DNA of 64,000 bases, taken from assembly GCA_963682055.1 (NCBI GenBank), contig OY821741.1, positions 17,351,211 to 17,415,210 of the forward strand, in the 5' to 3' direction. This stretch comes from Primula veris. Taxonomy: Eukaryota > Streptophyta > Magnoliopsida > Ericales > Primulaceae. The translations under genes and the position numbers were made by a program. Positions 9,784 through 22,900 of the stretch are shown piece by piece. Under the pieces are notes generated by a model. It was not told where the DNA came from and ran no database searches. It saw only the letters and a list, made by a program, of their open reading frames with translations. Each line of letters begins with the position of its first letter. Position 1 is the stretch's first letter.

Positions 9784-12700
9784 TCATCTGTGCATTTCTG
9801 GTGTTCCTTGGTGTTCGCCCTCCTGCACGGTAAATTAATCACAAAAGTTAATTTATAAAATAAAAACCAACAATCAACTCAATATAAGGGCTCCTTTATT
9901 GATCAATCGCTCCGCGGCCCCTTAAAATGCACATCGACAATACAGTATACATACTCTAAAAATAAAATGCATATCATAGTCATAAAATGTGCAAATGTAG
10001 TTTTAACACCAAGTTAGGAACAAACAAGGGCACACACTACACTAATTTTGGAATGCGCATGGATGGTTAAAATGTGACAAAAGGAAAGATCAAGTGAAAA
10101 GCATAGCATGGATCAAAATTCAGGAAAGGCATGTCTTTAACAAATTTCTCATGATAGGACTCCAAACTAACAAAAAAAGTTGCAAATTTGAAGTAAAAAG
10201 ACAAGCTAAGCTTATTGATATTTATCACTGTGTTCGGACTTTGGAGCAACATAGTCATTACCTCTGAAGAACTCTAATTTTCTAATTTCTATTGCTCATT
10301 AGTCATTACCTCATTCAGTCATTTGGCACACAATTAAATTATGACAACTAAGACGATTAGTTTTGAACCATCAATGCCAGCATCAATATCATAGTATTCA
10401 ATACCAGTGTATCATACCAAAAACTGATGTTTCTCATGTTTAAATTTGCAAAAGAAGAAAAAGTTAAAGCCAATCTTTCCACGTCGATAAATGCAACATA
10501 TGGCTTTTAGTTTTCACTTTAGAGTACAAACACTTTCAAGCTACTGTCAAAAGTACAATGCTATTTACCTTGACAGAAGATCTCTTTGATGCTGCATGTC
10601 CCCGATAAAAACTTGGCATAGGGGTGGCTTTGAAATTGAAATGTTGTCGAAACTTTTTGATCTCAGCCTCCTTCTCCTGAGCCGAACAAGTGTTAAGATA
10701 TGGAATACAATATTAACAGCTGAAACAACATTCACATAATTCATCTACCAAGGTAAAACTGAAGAAGGGTTCAGAAAGATATTCCTCACATAATTCATCT
10801 ACCAAGGTAAAACTGAAGTAGGGTTCGGAAATATATTCCCGAGTTAGCTCATTTAATCCATTTTTGTAATAGAGAAGCTTAGAGTCACACTATGCCAGTT
10901 TGATGTATGAATTGGTATGTTATATTCGTATCTAAGTAACTATGTTTGACCAAATATCACCAGAATTGTGTTACCTTTGACTTTGAAACCAGACGTTCTC
11001 TTTCCTGTTCTCTGGCAGATACCTGTTCCACCGGATTTTTCGTCATCTGAAAATTATTTTTTTCATATGAACATCAAAGTCTTCACTATATAGGGTAAAA
11101 TGCAAATAACAATCATGTATTATGAGTGACTTGCAGATAACCACCAAAGTCTTGTGCAATTGACCTCTTATGTATCTTCGAAGTTTTTCAAAAATCCACA
11201 GGTCCAATTTTGAGATCCTTGTACTTTGTTGCAGCAATTTTTTTGACAAAACCAGCTGTTTTTTACTCTAAAGTTACTTTTGATTTGTAAACTGCTCTTA
11301 AACGACTTCTTTTTTTTTCCACACATTATTGTATATGCGCATGTAATGAGAAAAAACAAATACCAAACAATTATTTTCAAACCGACTGATAAAACAATGT
11401 TATGCTTTTTTAAAGTTGGATCTAGGGGGTTATTTTTAATAATTACTTAGTTCATAGAGTCAACTGCAAAAGTACCAAGTACATGGACTTTTTTGTAAAA
11501 TACCCTTACTACACGGGAGCTAATTGCATTTACTAACTAGTCTAATTTGTTCTATATATTATTGAACCAAAACTGGAAAACTTGTAGTAAAACAAGGAAA
11601 GAGGAAGGAAAGTAGACACGCATACGTTTTTTCGCTTTTCATCACTTTTTACGCCAAAAGATGGAGCGGGCTTAGCACGCCTTTGATCCGTATTAACTCC
11701 TCCAGGTGACCTGTAATAAAGAATACATGTGAAATTAAAAAATGAAGTACCACAAGAAACAAACTAGATTAGAAAATAAAAGGCGAAGAGTTTAATTGTT
11801 ACACTTTGAAAGTTTACAGACCAAAGTGGAATTCCCAATAGATGAACAGAACAACTATACTGCTAATACTAGTATTTAGCACCCAGAAAAAAAATGCTAT
11901 TTAGGTGAAGGGTGTAGAGAGACTAAACGACATTCTAACAAAAACTTAATGTGATTATACCCGTTTATGGTTGAATTCAAGCTTCTTCCAAGCTGGGATC
12001 TTTGAACATCCACCTTCCCGGATCTCCTTATTCTAAAAATAAGATACAAATACAATAAAAAATAAGTTGAAAGTAGATTCCAAAGTTCCTAACATTTTGC
12101 TTCAATTTTTTATTTTCCGTATGAACAACCAAATCAATTTTAGGGGACAATTATAAAATATTGAACCATACCCGCTATTCTCCTTCTGAAGTGTCAGAAT
12201 AGTGGACACATTTCGTGCAGGCCTCGAAGTCGAAACCTGTTGAATTTAAACAAGAATTGCAAAATGAAAAAATTATGATCATATTGATATCAATCATAAT
12301 TGGAGTATAATAAAACATTGGGTATTAAGCAACCTCGTTATGTACAGACGAACTTGGATCCTCAGAAGCTCCTCCTTGGTTGATGTTTTTTTGAAAAGAC
12401 TTAAACGCCCGTTTAACAATGTCCTTATCCCCCATTTTTTCCATAATAAGAGATTTCCTGTTTATGGGAAGAGAAGGTGAATCTTCATTCGCAGGGCCCA
12501 AATTAAGAGACATGTGCAAAGACGAGGATGTTCTTTTCTTGATTTCTCCAACATTTTTGCTCTTTTGCAATGAAGAGCTATTAGGCTTCTTTATTGAGGA
12601 ACGAGAAGGAGTTGCTTTAGAAGAACCTAATATTGGTTTCGATGTTTTTGGGGTCGAAATTTCTGGAACTTTTTTAGGTAAAAGTGGTAGGGGTTTCTTC

Positions 12701-14907
12701 TTAGTCACCGTAAGAGGCTTATGTTTATTCAGATGATCCACCTATAACAAAATTCTGAAGATATGAGACAACAAAATCTAAAAAGATACACATGTTTATG
12801 CATCTAAAAACTGGGTTCTCATTATTAAAATAAATCACTGGAAAATACAGATTATTTGACCACAACAGCTTTATAACATGATCAAAGTTGTTTCCTAATT
12901 CCATCAAAAATAGAGGAGAGAAACGATCTTCTTTAAGTAGAACCATATAATTGGCGCTTTTATTTTGAAAGTGAATATGCATAAGCAATGTTAGGATGAT
13001 AAAGATCATGGTTATACGCAATCAATACAAATATCATGTACTAACACTATACCAAAAAACCTTCAAATTCCGTGAACAAAATTTGTATTCAGTATAGACA
13101 TATCTGGTCATGCTTTTGGATAATGTATTCCGATTACTAAAGGATCATCACTGGAAGAAACAGATTCGACCAATCAGATTTAGAACATGATAAATTGTTT
13201 GTTTATTCCCCTAAAAAGAGAGAGTGTGTGTGCGTGGAGGAGGAGGAGGAGAAGGAGAAAGTCTTATGTTACAAGTAGAACCACGTAAATAGATTGGCAC
13301 TTTTATGTTAATCCACTATCTGTTGAAAGATCTGTAAACAGATCTGTGACTGTATCATTACTCTTATTGTCAAGGAAAATGTTACAATCCCATACTGCCA
13401 AAGTATGGGACTAGACATGTGAAGTCGTGTACTAGGATGACAAAAGGTTTTATGCAATGAATTCAAGATTTACATGTTAGTACTACTCTACATCGATACG
13501 TATATTTAACTCTTAAAGATTACAACTGAGACAAAACATACAAAACATCTGAGAACAAAAGATACCTTAGGAGATTTCTTAGGTGCACCCAGATCTGTCT
13601 TTTCCTTTCCTTTTTCCGGAACTTTTCCGATTTTCTTCTCCAATTTTTTTTGCGATTTTAACTTGTCTTCAACTGCAGCAGTTGGCATTTCAATTTCCTC
13701 TTGAAATACATTTACTTGTTTTCCCTCTTGAACCAAGACAAAATCTTCTGTTTTGCTCAAATCAGGTATGTTCGGTTCACAAAAAATCTCCTTTTTCGTT
13801 TCATAGACTAATGAGCTTCGACTGTCTACAGTTTCATCCATTGTCGAACATTGGCTGTCCATGGTGATCGTCGAACTCTCATTAGACTCATCAAAATGGC
13901 TACCAATTTGTAAACTATCTACTTTTTTGGCTTGATATTCGTAGCAAGGCTTTTTAATATGATCTTCACCATTTTGAACACTCTCATTAGACTCGTCAAA
14001 ATGCTTAATAATTGAACTTTCTGCTTTTTTGGCTTGATATTCAGAAGGCTTTTCCGTACAATCTCCACCATTTTCAACACACTCATGAGACTCATCAAAC
14101 TGCCTACGAAACAGTAAACCATTTACATGTTTGGCTTCATATTCATATGGATTTTCAGCATGATTTTCACCCTTTTGAACATCGTCATTAGACACATCAA
14201 AGTTTCTACTTGTTTGAAAACTATCCAGGTGTTTGACTTGATAATCAAAAGGCTTTTCAACATGATCGTCACCATTTTGAATACTCCCATCCGATCCATC
14301 AAAGTTGCTACTCACTTGAAAACTATCTACATGTTCGCCTTGACGTTCACAAGGCTTTTCAACAAGATCTTCACTCTTCGGAACATTCTCATTAGACTTA
14401 CCAACATTGCCAGTATTTTGAAAACTATCTAAATGTTCAGCCTGATCATCATATCCATAAGGCTTTTCCACATGATTTCCACTATTTTCATCTTCCTCGT
14501 TCGAAATCTTAGCCTCATTTTGCTTCTCCTCTTCCAGTTCTTGGATCTTACGAGCTGCGATTTTCTTGTAATGTGCTTCGAAATAAGCCTTCTTTTGAGC
14601 CACTGATCCAGGTGTAGCACACTTTTCAACTTCTTCTAAGTACTTGTTTGGGGAAAAAGATGACCATTTCTCCCAAGAAAGTGAATCACTCTCAAATCTT
14701 CCAAACGAAACTGATACTTCTAAAGGAGACCCAGAATTATGAGGCGGTGGTCTCATCTGTTAACAAAAAATTACCAAAATTTTCAAAACTGTTGTTCATC
14801 CTAATTCTGGTTTATAAATCATAAGAAAACAAATAGAGATGATTTAAAATAGACAAATGGAGTACCTTATCTTCAACTATTGGAGCTTCTGTAATAGACT
14901 CACCCAT
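9784..14907 (-). CDS. WDL7: WVD2-like 7 (TPX2 family) microtubule-associated protein, 9 exons
   Basis: Exons in transcript order: 14866-14907, 13566-14756, 12334-12741, 12172-12236, 11961-12032, 11626-11710, 10975-11046, 10569-10676. All have GT/AG borders and compatible phases, giving 681 codons. The N-terminal block FGRFESDSLSWEKWSSFSPN followed by YLEEVEKCATPGSVAQKKAY is diagnostic of WVD2-like 7. Exon 2 carries five to six degenerate tandem repeats of about 37 residues (about residues 109-310). Exons 6-8 hold the TPX2 C-terminal domain (SFGVKSDEKRK ... KEAEIKKFRQHFNFKATPMPSFY), the microtubule-binding part. The first exon is only 14 codons (MGESITEAPIVEDK). The terminal exon is uncertain: 9784-9822 (EGEHQGTPEMHR, stop) has a good acceptor and fits the phase, but a short exon near 10200-10225 is an alternative. 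The family bundles cortical microtubules and influences cell elongation. Confidence 0.85.
10733..10840. repeat. 54-bp tandem duplication in an intron of the WVD2-like gene
   Basis: Two copies of a 54-base unit starting CACATAATTCATCTACCAAG lie at 10733 and 10787, a few substitutions apart, between the last two well-supported exons. Confidence 0.85.
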
Positions 14908-15629
14908 CAATCCTTTTCTTATCTCAAAGCTTAGTTCTCAAGACTATTAAAAGATAACAAAAAAGTAAAATTATGAAATATCAGAAGATAAAGCTACAAG
15001 CATGAGATATACATGAATTCAGTTCTGATCCAGAATAAGAGCTAAAAAAGAAAAGCTCTTACAATGAAGACAAAAAGAAAATATAAAACAAACCTAATAA
15101 TGAAGACTTATGCATGTGATGTGTCTTCTGTTTTGTTCATTATCTCAATTATTAATACATTTTTATTTTCACAGTAACAAAAATTCTTGTCACTTTCTGG
15201 TAACTATGGAATAACACTAAAAAAGATAAGATCTACCTTGAAACCAGTAAAACAACATTATGATATTAAAAGAAAAAGTGAAGACATAAAAAGTTGCTTA
15301 TAATTACCTAATCACTAAAGAAAGTTTAAAAGAAGATGAAAAAGACTGGACCTTTTGCTTTGCAAGAGAATTGGGTTACTAAAATTCTTTTCTTTTTCAA
15401 CACAACTATAATCACTCAACTTATAAGCCGATTAACCAAATACACTACCAAATCTACTTTAAAAAGTTCAACTTAAAAAATTAAGCCAAACAACCTTTTA
15501 AAACCACTTCATTAGTACTATCAAACAAGACCAAACAACAAAAGTGAAATTAGGCATTATTATTATAAAATCAAACTAAGAAACTAATTTTAGAAATTAG
15601 TAAAAACAAAGAAGGATTTTCCACTATAG
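14908..15629 (-). other. 5' UTR / upstream region of the WVD2-like gene
   Basis: No other coding exon was found upstream of the ATG at 14905-14907. The region is AT-rich; an untranslated leader exon and an intron may lie here, but the transcription start cannot be fixed from sequence. Confidence 0.4.
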
Positions 15630-16170
15630 AAATTAATTTACTTGATTTTTTTTCATAAAAGTAAGAAATGGGTAAGACAAAGAAAAGGTTTCTCTCTCTT
15701 AATAATTAATCTACCTGATTTTTCTCACTAAAGTAAGAAATGGGTAAAGACAAAGAAAAGGTTTTTCTCTCTTAATAATTAATCTACCTGATTTTTCTCA
15801 CTAAAGTAATAAATGGGTAAGACAAAGAAAAGGCTTTTTCCTCATAAAAACTAATCTACCTTTTTTTTTTTTTTTCCTAAAAGTAAGAAATTGGGCAAGA
15901 CACAAAAAAGTTTTTTTCCTCTTAAAAATTAATCTTCCTAATTTTTCTCACTAAAGTAAGAAATGGGTAAGACAAAAAAAGGTTTTTAAGAAATGGGTAA
16001 GACAATAAAAATGTTTTCTCTTCTTGATAATTACTTTACTTGATTTTTTTCATAAAATTAAGAAATGGGTAAAGAGAAAGAAAATATTTTTCTTCTTCTT
16101 AAAAATTAATCTACCTTAGTTTTCTCACTAAAGTAAGAAATGGGTAATAAGACAAAGAAAGGTTCGTTTT
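15630..16170. repeat. about 75-bp tandem repeat array upstream of the WVD2-like gene
   Basis: The core AAATGGGTAA or a close variant recurs eight times (about 15667, 15738, 15812, 15887, 15961, 15989, 16064 and 16139), mostly 71-75 bases apart. Units contain AATCTACCTGATTTTTCTCA and GACAAAGAAAAGG. One unit is shortened to about 28 bases. The array starts 0.7 kb upstream of the ATG, in the promoter or a leader intron. Confidence 0.85.
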
Positions 16171-16800
16171 TTTTCTGATTCCTAGTGTAGTAACAAATTT
16201 ACTTCATTTCAAAATAAAAAAAAGTAGTAAGTACAAATTTACCTGCTCTTTTTTTTTTTCTTTAAAAAAAGAAAAAAGAAAAATGAAAATGGTGAATGCA
16301 ATGTAAATGTACTAAGCAAAGTACTAAGAAGAAGAGATGTGATGAGATTTGAGGCATGGAAAAGGGGGCCCACTCACTGACTATGTAGAGAGAGATAGAG
16401 TTAGAGTTAGAGATGGCACGTGAGAGGTCAATAATGGAGGTGTGTGTGTGGTCCTAAAAAATTTAAGTCACAAATTTAATGAAAAAATGAATGAATGAAT
16501 ATATTAGTCCCACATTCCCACTTTGTAACACCATTATTATCGTATTTAATGTATAATAGTGATGCTTATGGTTTATGGTTATGGACCTTATGCTTATGGA
16601 CCATAGTTGACATGGTCATAAACGGTCTAATATCGGAAACAGGAAACGGGAAATATGATATTAACTTTAAACCGAAATTTTTGATTTTTTTTTTAAAATA
16701 TTATATACGTGAAATAATGAAAAACGGGAAGTGAAAAACAAGATTTTTTTAAAAGAAAAACGAGTTTCGTGGTAATTATGTTATGGACATTGATTAAACT
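16171..16800. other. intergenic / distal promoter
   Basis: AT-rich, with a purine-rich GAGAGATAGAGTTAGAG tract near 16386. No gene recognised. Confidence 0.4.
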
Positions 16801-17068
16801 AGGAATTCCATATAAAAGGGGCTAATCATTATATATATATATAAAAAAATGGCATATCTTAACGCATCCTCAATAGTCATGTTAATTCAATTGTTATCTA
16901 AAATATTTAACAAACAAAAATTTATTTAACATTAATCAACTAGGAATTCCATATAAAAGGGGCTAATCATTATATATATATATATAAAAATGGCATATCT
17001 TAACGCATCCTCAATAGTCATGTTAATTCAATTGTTATCTAAAATATTTAACAAACAAAAATTTATTC
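16801..17068. repeat. 141-bp direct tandem duplication
   Basis: Two nearly identical units begin AGGAATTCCATATAAAAGGG at 16801 and 16942. They differ mainly in the length of the internal (AT)n run. Each includes CATATAAAAGG, a TATA-like string. Confidence 0.9.
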
Positions 17069-18265
17069 ACATTAGTCATGTTAAATAATCCACTAAATTT
17101 AATCTTGTTAAAAAAATTATTAAATTTAACAAGAATTTTAAATTTGTTATAAGTTGATGATGTGGTAATAAATTAAGACCACTACCCAAGCTGGCAATTG
17201 GTTCCTTCCCTTTTCTTTCCAAAATATTGACTAAGCCCCTATTTTCATTTCCTTAGTTAGAATCAAAATAGATTTACTAAAAAAATAATACAAATATTAT
17301 AGATAACCTTGTTAACATTAACCATTAATATGACACTTAAATATAGCATACACATGTGTCACTTAACAAAACTATTACAAATGCTCTTATATAAGTAATT
17401 TTTTCGTAATATGGGAGGTCGAGTACTAATTTTTAAAGATTTTAATTAAAATAAATAGAAAATATTTATTTTTTATTAGTTTTTTCTGAAATGAGAGGGA
17501 TCGCTACTTAATTCCCTTGTTATGGACTCGTTGTTATAGGACCTTATGGTTATGGTTGCAAATGAATGAAATTGGAACTAAACAAAGTATTAATCACGAC
17601 AGGTTTGTTTCGTTTTTTCAGCGATGTTGTTTGTGTGTTCGTGATAATGAATTTGTGAAATCATGATTGGGAGGCTTCATGAAATACGAGAAAATAAGAA
17701 ATACACAAATTGTTTGTTTGTGATCGTGTTTGTTTGTGAACATTAAGTGGTCTGTTTCTTCCCAATCTGAAAATGCGTATATGACTTTTAAATTTGAAAC
17801 AATAAACAATAATCGTCTAAAGAAAATATAAATAAAAAAATCATAAACCCAAAATAGTATCCATGATATGTATATACTTTTAACAATCTGCCATAATAAT
17901 TGAATAGTTTTCAAATATATAACATGGATTATGACACTACAATGTAGTTGAATTCTCATGACGATTTGAATGAATCATCTTTCCACGGAGGTCAATCTTT
18001 GCTTGTTCGGCAGCAGGACAACAAGTTACAAATTCTATCTCGGTGTGACATGTATTTCTATTACTATAAAATTCATAAATGAAGTAAAGCCTAGCGAGGT
18101 ATCTCTAGTCTCTCTCCTCTCATCATGGGTTTCTACATGCGATTTTAACACTTTTACGCTTAATCGAAGACCTCTATTGATCGAAGATTCGCTTTTCTCA
18201 GTGGTTTTGGGGGGTTTTACAGTTAGTGGGTTTTGGAGTTACGATTGGGTTTTTTTCTGGGTTTA
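17069..18265. other. intergenic and presumed LINE 5' UTR
   Basis: No gene seen to about 18000. The final 200 bases (T/G-rich, up to the ATG at 18266) probably form the 5' UTR of the LINE. Its 5' end could not be fixed because no matching target-site duplication was found. Confidence 0.4.
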
Positions 18266-19921
18266 ATGGAGTCAGAATCTAAACTCAAAGAAGGTATCTC
18301 CTTTGCCGATACTCTTAAAAGCTCTACTAATACTAATATGGCATCTGAGAATATCAATAGTAATAAGATTGATCTTAAATCTCGTAATATTACTAATATT
18401 GACTTAGAGGAATGAGATATTCATAGTAAAAATGAATTACCTGCTATTCTCTTTACTGAAAATGAGCTAATCCAATCTGAGAAACATATGGAATATTCTA
18501 TTATCCTCAAGTTTGTAAAGGGAAAACCTACAATGGAGGATATAAGAGAACATGTTGCTAGAACTTGGGGCCTAATTTCTCAACCCATGATTGGGATTAT
18601 TGATTATAGGCATGTTCTTATTAAATGTGGCAATGAGGAGGATTTTAAGAACATATGGGTGAGAACTAATAGAAATATCAAAGGTTTCTATTATAAGATT
18701 TTTAAATGGACTAGAGAATTTTCCTTGTTCAAGGATTCTATCATTGCTCCAGTGTGGTTATCTCTTAACATGCTTCATATGAATCTTTGCATTAATTCGT
18801 ATCTTAAAAGAATTTTCAAGCCTCTAGGCAAGTTTCTGATGGCTGATCTACCAACCCTAGTTCATGCTAGACCTAACTATGCCAGAATATGTGTGGAAAT
18901 GGATATTTCTAAGCCTAGACCCAGCAAAATTTGGATCGGTAAATCAATAGAGGATGGCTTCTGGCAACACATTGAGTATGAAAACTTCCCTAGATACTGC
19001 TCTCAATGTAAACTTCAAGGCCATGAGAGCTTTGAATGTAGAAGGAATGAAAATAAAAAAGATACTAAACAGCATGGAAGTGCTAATCCTAAAAAGCCTG
19101 ACCATAATAATGGTGTTTGGCAAGGATTCAAACAGAATAATGTGGGTCAAAAACTAAAGACTGTCTATAGACCCAAGAAAAACAGTGATGATAAGGGTGC
19201 TAAGGGCAAAGAGAATGGGGTTAAGAAACAGGTTTCCTTTAGTGATTATGTGGAACTAGCTATAGAGAATAAAAAAGGAAAGGCAGTATTGGTTTGCAAT
19301 AAGAAAGAAGAGGCTAGTTGCTCCTACTCTAATAACTCAGAGAGAGCTATTGTTAAACATGATGAAGACTGGCTATGGAAGTTACAGAATGGGACAATGT
19401 ACATCTCAAACTGGGATAGTAAAGAGGATAACAGGTCTCCTTTGATGCATTATATGAACAGTAATGCTTCTGATTGTATGAACTCATGGGGAAGTGGTAA
19501 AGAAGCTCAAGGCAATATCATTGCTAATGATTTGCCTGATGAGTCTCCTTTTACCACTCCTCACTCTGATTTTATACATAAGAAATTCAATAAAGGAAGT
19601 CTCATTAAAAGCCTAGTGGTTTCGAATTTCTTTGAAGCCATCTCTTCCGTAGAAAGTATGGATCTCACAGTGGAAAATTACAATAATACACAAGATAAAG
19701 ATGTCATTTCTAATGGTTCTATTCAGCAGCTTACTCAAACTTTGCATCTTGATTCTAGTACAGAGGTTGACTATGAGTCTGAAAGTGACATAAAGGGAAG
19801 CATATCTGATAGTGAAAATTATGTTCGGGGAGATTCCAAAAGACTGAGAAAGAAGGCAAAAATTTTCACCCCGTCTAGCATAGGTGCTAAGAAAGGGAAA
19901 GCTAATAAAAAACGTAAATGA
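18266..19921 (+). pseudogene. LINE ORF1: DUF4283 plus CCHC zinc-knuckle RNA-binding protein, one in-frame stop
   Basis: The frame opens at ATG 18266 (MESESKLKEGISFADTLK). TGA at 18413 interrupts it after 49 codons, and it then runs without interruption from 18416 to TGA 19919-19921. Residues about 75-215 form a DUF4283-type domain. The zinc knuckle CSQCKLQGHESFEC (CX2CX4HX4C) is encoded at about 19000-19041, and the C-terminus is basic (KKGKANKKRK). In plant L1 elements this protein binds element RNA. Translation could restart at the in-frame ATG 18488, leaving the domain whole. Confidence 0.85.
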
Positions 19922-22900
19922 ATATCATAATTTGGAATATTAGAGGGATTGCAAATACTGCTTCTCTCCTTCAACTTTTCAAATATGTGAAGCATTATAA
20001 TTGTAAAATAGTGGTTATTCTTGAACCTTTTATTAAAAAGGAAAAATCCGTATCTATTCTTAAGAAGATGAATATGTCTGGTATTGCTACTAATGAAGAT
20101 AGGAAAGGAAAAATTTGGTGTATGTATAAAGAAGAGTGTCAAGTTCTGAAGATTAATTCTACTATTCAGATGCTTACTATTGAGGCGACGATGGATGGTA
20201 AAAAGACACGTCTCACATGAATTTATGCCAAATGTACATATAAAGAGAGAAGAGACTTGTGGAAGGATTTAAAAGTCATGCTGCCGGTTAATTTACCCTG
20301 GTTAGCTGCTGGTGATTTTAACACGATTAAATGTGATAGTGAGAAGCTTGGGGGAAAAAGAAGAGTGCAAATTGACATGACTGAATTTACTGAAGCCATG
20401 TTGGATTGTGGACTAAATGACTTGAATTATCTGGGCTCAAATTTTACATGGTGTAGGCAATCTAAAGGGGATTTTCAACTAGAGAGGCTTGACAGAGTGG
20501 TGGTTAACTCTGACTGGTGCAATATCATGAACTATGAACTTGAACATCTCGAGAGAAATGTTTCTGATCATGCCCCTCTTCTGCTCAAAAGTAAATGTTT
20601 CGGTAGTGGTGGGCCTTGTCCATTTAAATTTCAAAGAGCATGGATCAATGAAGAAGGATTTAAGGAACTTGTAAAGAATTGCTGGGATTTACCTTGTTAT
20701 GCTACAGGAATGACTAAATTTTCCATGAAACTAAAAAGCTTGAAGCATGTATTAAAGGCCTGGAATAGAGAGACTTTTGGAAATGTTTTTAGCAAGGTAG
20801 CGCAACAGAAAGATGAGCTCATCTACTGGGAGAAAAAGATAGAACAGTGTAATAACACCGACACTGTGGAAAAGTATAATAAAGTTCTTGCCAAATATAA
20901 TGACTGTATTCTCCAAGAAGAAATTTTCTTGAAACAGAAAGCAAGAGTCAAATGGCTAAAAGAAGAGGATAGGAACACGAAATTCTTTCATAGTATGATG
21001 AAGTATAAGAGAAAGAAAGCCCCTATTGCTAGCATCGAAAAGGATAATAGTTCTAGCACTGAAGATGTAAATGAAATTAAGGAAGAAGCTGTCTCCTTTT
21101 TTCACAAACAATTATCAAAAGAACAGTCTCTAAATAATAATGACCATCTTATTGAAGTTGTACCAGCTTTAGTATCTGCAGAAGATAATTTCATGCTTAA
21201 AGCTCTTCCCAACATTGAAGAAGTAAAAGATGCAGTTTTCTCTACCCCTATTGACTCAGCTCCAGGTATTGATGGATTTTCTGCATCTTTCTATACCTTT
21301 TGTTGGGACATAATTAAAGATGATTTATTTGAACCAGTTCTTGAATTTTTTCATGGAGGGATTTTCCCTAAAGATTGGGTTTCTACGTTAATAGTTCTCA
21401 TTCCTAAAGTTGACTCTCCTAAGAACTTTGGAAAATTTAGACCTATAAGTCTTTGTCAAGTTACATATAAAATCATCTCCAAGGTTTTAACTAACAGATT
21501 AGCTCTCATTATGCCTAAATTGGTCTCACCTAATCAACATGGATTTGTGCATGGAAGGCAGATTAGTGAGTGTATACTTTTAGCTCAGGAGCTTATGAGG
21601 AGCTTAAAAGTCAAAAGCAGAGGGGATAATGTAGTCTTCAAGCTAGATATGGCAAAAGCTTTCGATAGAGTAAATTGGGGCTTTTTGAGGAAGGTTTTAT
21701 TACAGTATGGGTTTGATCTAGATTGGGTTAATCTCATTATGAATTGTGTTACAAATACCTTCTACTCCTTGAACATAAATGGAGGTATTGCTGGGTTTTT
21801 CCAATCTAGTAGAGGAGTAAAGCAGGGGGATCCCTTGTCTCCACTTTTGTTTATTTTATCTGAGGAAGTTTTTAGTAGGGGACTATCCAAGCTTGTAAAT
21901 AATGGTGAAATTCTCCCCTATAATATTCCAGCAAGATGCCCACAGATCTCTCATCTACTTTTTGCGGACGATGTTCTTATTTTTACCAATGGCAGTAAGA
22001 ACAGTTTGTCTAAACTAATGAAGTTCATTCATGATTATGAAGACGTTTCTGGTCAGTTGCTCAATGCCTCCAAAAGTATTTTTCTTACTTACAAGTCTAC
22101 GCAAGCAAGAAAAGATATTATTAAAGGAGCCACATGCATGTGTGAAGGAAGTTTTCCTACCACCTACCTTGGTGTTCCCTTACATCACTCCACTTTGACA
22201 GCCACCATGTACGAGTATTTAGTTTTGAAAATTTATAAAAAAGTTTCCAATTGGAAGGGTATGCTTCTCACTAGTGGAGGTAGAACCACTCTGATAAAAC
22301 ATGTTCTTACTACCATACCTATGCACTTGCTCACTATTCTAAACCCCTCAAATGTAGTGCTAGACAGAATTGAAAAAATCTTTGCTAATTTTTTCTGGGG
22401 AAAGAATGGTGATATTAATAATCATCACTGGATTGCATGGAAGAAAATTTGTAGACCTATAGAAGAAGGAGGTATATGAGTGAGAAGTATGAAGGAATGT
22501 ATGATTGCTTTCCATGCAAAAATGAGTTGGAAAATGCTTACTGAAGACTCTCTCTGGTCCAACTTTATGCATAAGAAATATTTTACAAAAGATCTAAATT
22601 GGGCAAACCCCAATATTAGGTCGGGTCATTCTACTACTTGGAAATTTTTAGCAAAATTTTTCAATAATTTGGTGGAAAATAGCAGAGGGCTTATTAAAAA
22701 AGGGGATGTTAGTTTCTGGTATGAAAACTGGATGTACAAAGAAACTCTTTGTAAAGCTCACACTGTGCGAAAAAGAGATCTATTACTTCATCAAGTCGTG
22801 AAGAATGGGAATCTAAACTCGGAGATTTTTGAGGAATTGCAAGATCAGGATTTAAAAACAAAATTGGCCAAGCTTGATATAAAGCTTAGAGATGGTAATG

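Noticed and set aside
10067..10258. 63-codon minus-strand frame as the last exon of the WVD2-like gene
   Set aside because: The candidate acceptor at its start gives the wrong phase, and the peptide is hydrophobic and unlike the family's C-terminus.
12419..12736. Plus-strand open frame of 105 codons
   Set aside because: It is antisense to exon 3 of the WVD2-like gene and has no independent support; likewise 13583-13867 and 14127-14432 over exon 2.
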